The notes under the pieces are model-generated. The model saw nothing but the letters and a program-made list of their open reading frames with translations, did not search any database and had not been told where the DNA came from. The position numbers and the translations under genes are program-made. A DNA stretch of 10,338 nucleotides from assembly GCA_025350445.1 (NCBI GenBank), contig JANXXV010000330.1, positions 1-10,338 of the forward strand, in the 5' to 3' direction. Position 1 is the first letter of the stretch. Every line of letters starts with the position of its first letter. This document shows positions 5,807 through 10,338 of this stretch, in pieces. The DNA is from Bryobacteraceae bacterium (GTDB lineage: Bacteria > Acidobacteriota > Terriglobia > Bryobacterales > Bryobacteraceae).

Positions 5807-7687
5807 TTGAGATATTCCACACCGGCAACAATTCTGCTGACAATCATTGTGGCCTCCGCGCTGGCCTTTGGGCAGGACGGGCCGGATTCGGTCTTGCGGG
5901 GAACCAAACAATTCCGCAAAAGTGTGGTGGTCTCTGGACTCGCGGGGCCATGGGAACTGACTTGGGCGCCCGACAACAAGCTTTGGGTGACCGAGCGCAC
6001 AGGCAAGCGCGTCACACGAGTCGATCCGGCCACCGGCGAAAGCAACGTCGCGATCACGATTGATGAGGTCTCGGCGCCAGGCGGTCAGGACGGCTTGTTG
6101 GGGATGGCTCTGCACCCCGAACTGCTCAAGGGCGCCGGCAACGACTACGTCTATGTAGCCTATACGTATGTGGACGCAAGCAAGGGGCCGGCCCCGAACA
6201 TCACCGATCCCGCGAGTCCGTACCGCTACCTTTACGGCAAGATCGTGCGCCTCACCTTCAACCCGGCAAATGGGACTCTGTCCAATCCGGTAAACGTCAT
6301 CACCAGGCTGCCGGCCGGAAATGACCACGTGGCTGGCCGCCTGAAGTTCGGTCCCGATAAGAAGCTCTACTTTACGATCGGAGATCAAGGACACAATCAA
6401 CTCGGCAATTTCTGCCTCGCCGTGGAGGCCCAGCGGCTGCCGGCGCAGAAAGAGGTCAATGACAAAAATTACGTTGCCTACGTCGGTAAGTCTCTCCGGC
6501 TGAATCTGGACGGTTCCGTGCCAAAGGACAATCCAAAGCTGAATGGCGTTGTCAGCCATGTCTTTACTTACGGTCACCGCAACCCGCAGGGCCTCGACTT
6601 CGGCCCGGATGGTACGCTTTACTCCTCCGAACAGGGGCCGAAGACCGATGACGAGGTGAACATTCTAAAGCGGGGGTCCAACTATGGCTGGCCGCATGTT
6701 GCCGGTATGAAGGACAACAAGGCCTATGAGTTCGCCCGCTGGGCGGAAGCGGGCACGCCGTGCGCGCAACTGCAATTCAGCGATCTGGCGATCGATCCGT
6801 CGGTGCCGCGCGAGCCGGAGTCGGCGTTCCAGAAGCCAATGGTTGAGCCCATCGCGACCATGTTCACGGTGCCGTCTGACTTCAACTTTCACAACCCGGC
6901 ATGCAATGGCTTCGACTTCATCTGCTGGGCGACCGTGGCTGCCTCCAGCGTCGAGCACTACCAGTCAAAGGGCAAAGGCATTCCCGGTTGGGACCGGGTT
7001 CTGTTGGTGACGACTCTCAAGCGCGGCTCACTCTATGTCTTGCCTCTCACGCCGGACGGAAAGGCCGCGGCCGGACACTTTTCGCGTTACTTCCAATCCG
7101 AAAACCGCTTTCGCGACACCGCCATCAGCCCGGACGGTAAGACCATTTACATTGCCACCGATCCAAGCGGGCTCGTTGAAGCGCTCGGCGGCGGCGGCGC
7201 GACCACGACAATGCAGAATCCGGGGGCCATCCTCGCCTATACATATACGGGCGAAGGCCCGGGTCCGGCAACGGAAGAGCCGCGATCGGTAAGCGAAGCT
7301 AAACAACCCCATGGTGGCGGGCAATCGGGCGCATCCGGCAACGGAACCGCTGCCGGTATGCCGCCGCGGTTCACCGCCGCTCAGGTTATGGCCGGCAAAA
7401 CGGCCTACAATTCCAACTGCGCGGTCTGCCATGGCAGCACCATGACCAACGGTACCTTCGGCACACCGCTGGCGGGCGAATACTTCAAGAAGGCATGGGT
7501 AGGCCGATCTGTCCGCGCGTTCTACGACCGCGCCCAAAAGACCATGCCGCCAACGGTTCCTGGTTCGCTGCCGAAAGAGAGCTATGCCAACATCGTCGCC
7601 TACATACTTGAGCTCAATGGATTCAAAGCGGGCGACTCTCAACTGCCCGCCGGCGGCGAAGCGCTGGACAAAATGACGATCAGGTAG
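5807..7687 (+). CDS. Exported PQQ-dependent sugar dehydrogenase (soluble GDH type) fused to cytochrome c
   Basis: A 626-residue protein. Residues 1-~22 are a signal peptide (ILLTIIVASALAFG). Residues ~35-480 are a six-bladed PQQ propeller of the glucose/sorbosone dehydrogenase family and closely resemble Acinetobacter soluble glucose dehydrogenase (GdhB). Key residues are kept: Q94 (GGQDGLLG), the catalytic pair D173-H174 (NDHVAGRL), the GDQGHNQ loop, R258-N259 (GHRNPQG), the calcium-region SEQGPKTDDE, W374 (ICWATVA), K405 (TLKRG), R434 and R436 (ENRFRD). A Gly/Ser/Pro linker (~485-525) leads to a cytochrome c domain with CAVCH at 538-542 and likely axial Met580 (KTMPPTVPG). It should oxidise an aldose to a lactone in the periplasm and pass electrons through the heme; soluble GDH itself has no heme domain. 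The exact sugar is unknown. No PQQ synthesis genes are in the window. Its 3' end faces the convergent isochorismatase-family gene. Confidence -1.
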   Translation: MRYSTPATILLTIIVASALAFGQDGPDSVLRGTKQFRKSVVVSGLAGPWELTWAPDNKLWVTERTGKRVTRVDPATGESNVAITIDEVSAPGGQDGLLGMALHPELLKGAGNDYVYVAYTYVDASKGPAPNITDPASPYRYLYGKIVRLTFNPANGTLSNPVNVITRLPAGNDHVAGRLKFGPDKKLYFTIGDQGHNQLGNFCLAVEAQRLPAQKEVNDKNYVAYVGKSLRLNLDGSVPKDNPKLNGVVSHVFTYGHRNPQGLDFGPDGTLYSSEQGPKTDDEVNILKRGSNYGWPHVAGMKDNKAYEFARWAEAGTPCAQLQFSDLAIDPSVPREPESAFQKPMVEPIATMFTVPSDFNFHNPACNGFDFICWATVAASSVEHYQSKGKGIPGWDRVLLVTTLKRGSLYVLPLTPDGKAAAGHFSRYFQSENRFRDTAISPDGKTIYIATDPSGLVEALGGGGATTTMQNPGAILAYTYTGEGPGPATEEPRSVSEAKQPHGGGQSGASGNGTAAGMPPRFTAAQVMAGKTAYNSNCAVCHGSTMTNGTFGTPLAGEYFKKAWVGRSVRAFYDRAQKTMPPTVPGSLPKESYANIVAYILELNGFKAGDSQLPAGGEALDKMTIR

Positions 7688-7749
7688 AGCCCCCATTTTC
7701 TTTGGCTGCTAGCCCGGCAAATCAGCATCGCTTAAGTCAAGACGCCGGG

Positions 7750-7911
7750 TTACTTCCATGGTGTAGCGCTCGTTCTTAAGAACGATGCCGCCAATCGATG
7801 AACCCATTCCAGCCATCGAATCTTCGACATGGTGATGAGGACGCCCGTGTAGCCCTCATTCAGGAGTTTCAGCACAGGGCCGCGCTCACATTGTAGAACC
7901 ACGTGCTTCAT
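7750..7911 (-). CDS. Small hypothetical ORF overlapping the amidohydrolase stop
   Basis: A 53-residue reading frame begins MKHVVLQCERGPVLKLLNEG and ends TSATPWK. Its ATG (7911-7909) overlaps the TGA of the preceding gene as ATGA, the usual sign of translational coupling. Against it: no recognisable family, and after about residue 30 an alternative frame (VEDSMAGMGSSIGGIVLKN, then NERYTMEVTRRLDLSDADLP, stopping near 7710) looks at least as protein-like. The locus may be a frameshifted remnant of one gene, or the overlap may be chance. Confidence -1.
   Translation of the reverse strand: MKHVVLQCERGPVLKLLNEGYTGVLITMSKIRWLEWVHRLAASFLRTSATPWK
7770..7785. repeat. Perfect 16-bp palindrome
   Basis: TCGTTCTTAAGAACGA is fully self-complementary. 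It lies in the convergent gap between the PQQ dehydrogenase and the amidohydrolase genes, within the small ORF. It could be a protein-binding site or part of a 3' structure; it has no loop, so it would be a poor RNA hairpin. Confidence -1.
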
Positions 7912-8606
7912 AACTGCCCGAGGTAAGCGAGAACACTGTCCAGAGGCAAAACGTCGCCGAGGTCGAGATCTATATCCAGGAGGTTCACTTCGTGCATGAT
8001 TTCGCACCGTTCGCCCACGGCCTCGGAAGGGACTATCACGCGGAAGCTGTCCGTGGCATCGCGGCAGGTCGCGTATACGCAGTGGCTTGTGCTTACGCCG
8101 GCGACAATCAACGTGTCCGTGCCAAGGCCGGTAAGACTCTCGTGAAGATTGGTGCCCTTGAAACTGGAGGCGTAGCGCTTGGCGATGATCCGTTCGCCAG
8201 GTTGGCGTTCCAGACGCGGATCTAGTTGGAACAGGCTCTCGTCGCCGGACATTCTCACCTTCTTATCGTGTGGCGATGGCGGCATGGCAGGGTCGCAATC
8301 CCACGTGGTGAAGAAGATGGGAATCTTGGCGGCGCGCGCGGCCTTTAACAGGCGGCACGCTGCTTCTACTACCGAGTCCACGTCACTACCCTGAGAGTGA
8401 TTGCGGGGATCGGTCCACCACAACGCCAGGTCTATCACGATTAACGCGGGGTGCTGGCCGAAGCCCACACGGCCGGCCCAACCGCGCTCTATGTACCGGC
8501 TCCTTAATGCCGCGAGGTGTGCCCGCATGGGAGCACGCAATTCGTCCGGCAGCCGGAGGTCATCCGAACCAAAAGCCGGGACTGCGGGATTAGATTCATT
8601 TGCCAT
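7908..8606 (-). CDS. Isochorismatase-family cysteine hydrolase, N-carbamoylsarcosine amidase-like
   Basis: A 232-residue cytoplasmic protein of the cysteine hydrolase superfamily. The Asp-Lys-Cys triad is visible: D59 (ALIVIDLALWW), K143 (IIAKRYASSF) and C176 (GVSTSHCVYAT). The core matches the fold: LLKAARAAKIPIFFTT, LGTDTLIVAGVSTSHC and the C-terminal PSEAVGERCEIMHEVNLLDI. The last block, with HE-NL-DID, is typical of N-carbamoylsarcosine amidase and related carbamoyl or maleamate hydrolases rather than of isochorismatase or nicotinamidase. Family members hydrolyse an amide or carbamoyl C-N bond through a cysteine thioester. No creatinine- or sarcosine-pathway partner is adjacent, so the substrate stays open. 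The ribosome binding site before ATG 8606 is weak (GAGAG-like). It diverges from the SRPBCC-like gene and converges with the PQQ dehydrogenase gene. Confidence -1.
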   Translation of the reverse strand: MANESNPAVPAFGSDDLRLPDELRAPMRAHLAALRSRYIERGWAGRVGFGQHPALIVIDLALWWTDPRNHSQGSDVDSVVEAACRLLKAARAAKIPIFFTTWDCDPAMPPSPHDKKVRMSGDESLFQLDPRLERQPGERIIAKRYASSFKGTNLHESLTGLGTDTLIVAGVSTSHCVYATCRDATDSFRVIVPSEAVGERCEIMHEVNLLDIDLDLGDVLPLDSVLAYLGQL

Positions 8607-8624
8607 AATCGACTCTCATCGATT
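8607..8624. promoter_or_regulatory. Inverted repeat directly at the amidohydrolase start
   Basis: AATCGA (8607-8612) and TCGATT (8619-8624) are 6-bp inverted arms with a 6-bp spacer, touching the start codon at 8606. A TACAAT box (minus strand, 8622-8627) overlaps the outer arm. This could be an operator or a structure masking translation initiation; short arms make chance plausible. Confidence -1.
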
Positions 8625-8723
8625 GTACGGCAACGGTGGCGGGCGCGGACGTAAGGGTGCGCCTGCTACGATTTCATTACGAGATATTTTATTCGCTGTC
8701 GGCTGGACGATGGCCGCGAACTG

Positions 8724-8730
8724 AAAGGAG
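8724..8730 (+). promoter_or_regulatory. Ribosome binding site of the SRPBCC-like gene
   Basis: AAAGGAG lies 9 nt before ATG 8740, a strong site that fixes this start. Confidence -1.
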
Positions 8731-8739
8731 CAATCCCCG

Positions 8740-9231
8740 ATGAGCAAAGTGTGGAAGATTCGCAGCTACGACTACGTCAACTATCCCTATGCGCAGGTCC
8801 GTCATGGGTTGAGCGACGCCCTCGCGGTGTTCCAGTCAGCGACGAGGGCTGCTGCTTCCCGCGCGCGATCGATCGCCTCTGAACTGCACGTCGACATTGG
8901 CGGGATTGGGCTGGAAGCCGATATCAGGATTTCCGTTAAAAGCGTTGAGGAGAAGATCTCCAAAGCCACGTCGGGCCCCGTCACGCGGTTGCACCTGGAA
9001 TGGGAAGCCGCAACTAGGCCACGCCTGTTCCCGATTATGAAGGCAGAGATCTCCATCTATCCGTTGACTGCTACAGAGACGCAGTTGGATTTCTCAGGCG
9101 TCTACGAACCGCCGCTTGGCCCTCTGGGAAACGCCATAAACGCCATTATCGGCCACCGCATCGCCGAGGTGTCCGTCCACCGTTTCGTCAGCGACCTGGC
9201 AGGATACCTCCGGGAGTCCTTGCATAAATGA
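8740..9231 (+). CDS. SRPBCC-like (START/polyketide-cyclase fold) hypothetical protein
   Basis: A 163-residue cytoplasmic protein with no signal peptide or membrane segment. Its second half (LHLEWEAATRPRLFPIMKAE, then ISIYPLTATETQLDFSGVYE and PPLGPLGNAINAIIGHRIAE) has the beta-strand/long C-terminal helix arrangement of the SRPBCC ligand-binding fold, ending in a helix with H-R-x-A-E-x-SVHRFVSDLAGYL. Members bind hydrophobic ligands, but this subgroup has no assigned role that I know of. It starts 133 bp from the divergent amidohydrolase gene. A short ORF overlaps its stop. The fold call rests on pattern only; a hypothetical label is the safe reading. Confidence -1.
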   Translation: MSKVWKIRSYDYVNYPYAQVRHGLSDALAVFQSATRAAASRARSIASELHVDIGGIGLEADIRISVKSVEEKISKATSGPVTRLHLEWEAATRPRLFPIMKAEISIYPLTATETQLDFSGVYEPPLGPLGNAINAIIGHRIAEVSVHRFVSDLAGYLRESLHK

Positions 9232-9389
9232 ACACAATGCCGCGTCCGGGTACGGTTTGTGGCAGGGTTCCGCCATCAACACCAATCGGACGGCGTGCGT
9301 GGCTTCGATTGTGCGGGCTCCCCACTTTCATCGGAATCATCGGCCTGCTCCAATTTTCATGTCTCCTTCGCATCTTGACCCCGTGCTGA
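9228..9389 (+). CDS. Small ORF with one membrane segment, overlapping the SRPBCC-like stop
   Basis: A 53-residue frame starts at ATG 9228, overlapping the previous stop as ATGA, and ends TGA at 9387-9389. It begins MNTMPRPGTVCGRV, has basic residues (GRRAWLR), then a hydrophobic run, LPTFIGIIGLLQFSCLL, fitting one transmembrane helix with positive residues before it. It carries three further Cys. The overlap and the hydrophobic helix argue for a real coupled small membrane protein. Lack of a recognised family, mixed third-base composition and short length argue for caution. Confidence -1.
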   Translation: MNTMPRPGTVCGRVPPSTPIGRRAWLRLCGLPTFIGIIGLLQFSCLLRILTPC

Positions 9390-9451
9390 CGGCCGTCATA
9401 TTGGATGAGTCGCCGGCCGCCATGAAAAATCCGGTTGACTGTGTAAGGCCC

Positions 9452-9666
9452 CGTCTCGCGGAAGTGGCCGTTGGTTAGTGTGCCGTCCCGGCTAATTCTT
9501 TACAACATGCTCCTGGGCAAGGTGGGGCAGACACCTTGTCTGAGCGCGACCCCTTGGTCGCGCTCTTGCTCCCGTCGCCAACTCTTACGGGGGACAGGAC
9601 ACCAGCACGGGAACGGCACGGGCGTTACACGCACAAGTGGCGCAGTGTCCTGGGATAGACAGTCCG
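9452..9666 (+). repeat. Tandem 215-bp unit, first copy (repeat copy B at 9479-9602)
   Basis: This unit starts CGTCTCGCGGAAGTGGC and repeats 215 bp later. Its core is homologous to copy A at 1256-1383. The second hairpin is longest here: GAGCGCGACC (9542-9551) pairs with GGTCGCGCTC around a CCTT loop, a 10-bp stem. The part after the core (9603-9660, ending GTCCTGGGATAGAC) is shared with the next unit but not with copy A. No gene is credible; overlapping short frames follow the repeat itself. The preceding stretch 9390-9451 shows nothing I can support. Confidence -1.
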
Positions 9667-9875
9667 CGTCTCGCGGAAGTGGCAACTGGTTAGTGTGCCG
9701 TCCCGGCTAATTCTTTACAGCATGCTCCTGCGCAAGGTGGGGCAGACACCTTGTCTGCGCGCGACCCCTTGGTCGCGCTCTTGCTCCCGTCGTCAACTCT
9801 TACGGGGGACAGGACACTGGCACGAGAACGGTTTGGGCGTCACACGGACAAGTGGCGCAGTCTTCTGGGATAGAC
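9667..9875 (+). repeat. Tandem 215-bp unit, second copy (repeat copy C at 9694-9817)
   Basis: Second unit of the tandem pair, ending at GGGATAGAC 9875, exactly 215 bp after the same sequence in the first. Hairpins GCAGAC/GTCTGC and GCGCGACC/GGTCGCGC are intact. It differs from the first unit by scattered substitutions concentrated between 9818 and 9866, while the hairpin region is nearly unchanged. Confidence -1.
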
Positions 9876-9940
9876 CCGCGGATTCAAAATGGTGCGTGAT
9901 GACGGCCAATTTCACGGCGTTCGATGCTCTCCAAAAAGTC

Positions 9941-9949
9941 TGCGATAAT
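9941..9949 (+). promoter_or_regulatory. Candidate extended -10 element (TGCGATAAT) for the lipoprotein gene
   Basis: TG-N-GATAAT matches an extended -10, with 5 of 6 bases of TATAAT. Only 8 nt separate it from the ATG at 9958, so transcription would begin at or almost at the start codon. No clear -35 is seen, as is tolerated with extended -10 promoters. Confidence -1.
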
Positions 9950-9957
9950 TGTCGTCT

Positions 9958-10338
9958 ATGACCCGATGGCTGGCGATGTGTACTGCGGCTGTCGCCTTAG
10001 TGTCGTTGCCAGGGTGCAACCGGGTTGCGGATCGCAGTTTAGCGGTCGAGCACCATCTGTCCGGCGAGGCGTCCGTAGGCTTTGACTTGGAACCCTTGCC
10101 GGGCGGCGGCGGCGGCTCGCGGCAGTGGATAGGAATATACAACTCACCTGGAAAGATCGCCAGGTTCCGAATTGATTTCGGAGCAGCGGAATCGACGCCC
10201 GGCAAGCGGGCCGGAGATTCCGGCGTCAAGTCGGGCGAAGGCGCCCTGATACCGGAACCGGGATCGGACTCAAGCGTTCTCCTCGTCGATCTGCAAAAGG
10301 CTCTCCGGGCAAGAACCGCGCCTAAGGCTCCTCTAACC
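9958..10338 (+). CDS. Putative lipoprotein, N-terminal part, cut by the right edge
   Basis: An open frame of 127 codons runs from ATG 9958 to the end without a stop. The start (MTRWLAMCTAAVALVSLPGC) is a basic residue, a hydrophobic stretch and a lipobox-like LPGC with Cys20, consistent with export and lipidation. The mature part begins NRVADRSLAVEHHLSGEAS, has a run of five glycines (PLPGGGGGSRQWIGIYNSP), then a short beta-like segment (IARFRIDFGA) and a low-complexity Gly/Ser/Pro/Lys stretch. No family recognised. There is no Shine-Dalgarno; a -10-like box just before the ATG may mean a leaderless transcript. An antisense frame (9912-10229) is judged a shadow. Confidence -1.
   Translation, partial: MTRWLAMCTAAVALVSLPGCNRVADRSLAVEHHLSGEASVGFDLEPLPGGGGGSRQWIGIYNSPGKIARFRIDFGAAESTPGKRAGDSGVKSGEGALIPEPGSDSSVLLVDLQKALRARTAPKAPLT

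Noticed and set aside
5804..6577. 257-codon minus-strand frame opposite the PQQ dehydrogenase
   Set aside because: Antisense to a gene with complete active-site motifs; no family features.
7028..7696. 222-codon minus-strand frame opposite the dehydrogenase C-terminus
   Set aside because: Antisense to the cytochrome domain with its CxxCH and Met ligand; Arg/Gly-rich shadow.
9452..9875. CRISPR-like array
   Set aside because: Units are 215 bp, only two in tandem, and the intervening sequence is itself repeated rather than unique.
9471..9961. Short frames inside the tandem repeats (9471-9710, 9695-9961 and 9500-9685 on the minus strand)
   Set aside because: They are similar to each other only because they sit in repeated hairpin-rich DNA; no starts with ribosome binding sites.
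9912..10229. Minus-strand frame opposite the lipoprotein gene
   Set aside because: Pro/Arg-rich with no ribosome binding site; the plus frame has a signal peptide and lipobox.

Overview
The window is about 10.3 kb of GC-rich bacterial DNA. Gene content suggests an Acidobacteriota genome of the Solibacter/Bryobacter type: a PSCyt/DUF1549-type secreted protein, two proteins carrying c-type heme motifs (one fused to a ComEA-like helix-hairpin-helix domain, one fused to a PQQ sugar dehydrogenase), many exported proteins, and short dispersed extragenic repeats. The taxonomic call is an inference. No rRNA, tRNA, CRISPR array, integrase or transposase is visible.

Layout. 1-987 (minus) is the N-terminal part of a DUF1549-family protein that runs off the left edge. 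988-1533 has no convincing gene: it holds a candidate promoter for the first gene, a possible decayed membrane-protein stretch, one copy of a ~125-bp repeat and a 13-bp stem-loop. 1534-3314 (minus) is a two-gene operon, a secreted beta-propeller protein followed with a 4-bp overlap by a small secreted cytochrome c/helix-hairpin-helix protein, behind a well-formed sigma70-type promoter. 3525-4430 (minus) is an acetamidase/formamidase-family enzyme, divergent from 4501-5619 (plus), an enolase-superfamily (mandelate racemase/muconate lactonizing) enzyme. 5807-7687 (plus) is an exported PQQ-dependent sugar dehydrogenase of the soluble-GDH type fused to a C-terminal cytochrome c. Convergent to it, 7908-8606 (minus) is an isochorismatase-family amidohydrolase resembling N-carbamoylsarcosine amidase, with a tiny ORF overlapping its stop. 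8740-9231 (plus) is an SRPBCC-like small protein, with another tiny overlapping ORF that has a membrane segment. 9452-9875 is a tandem pair of 215-bp units, each containing the repeat seen at 1256-1383. 9958 to the right edge is the start of a putative lipoprotein.

How the genes may work together. Two modules look like periplasmic electron transfer: the propeller/cytochrome pair and the PQQ dehydrogenase-cytochrome fusion, both able in principle to pass electrons to a respiratory chain. Two enzymes are C-N hydrolase types (acetamidase/formamidase and isochorismatase-like amidase); with the enolase-superfamily enzyme they could serve catabolism of an amide- or carbamoyl-containing compound, but only proximity supports this. 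The strongest leads are the heme-plus-HhH protein paired with a propeller, the enolase-superfamily enzyme lacking the expected sixth-strand lysine, and the structured repeat family. I see no clear new defence or mobile system.
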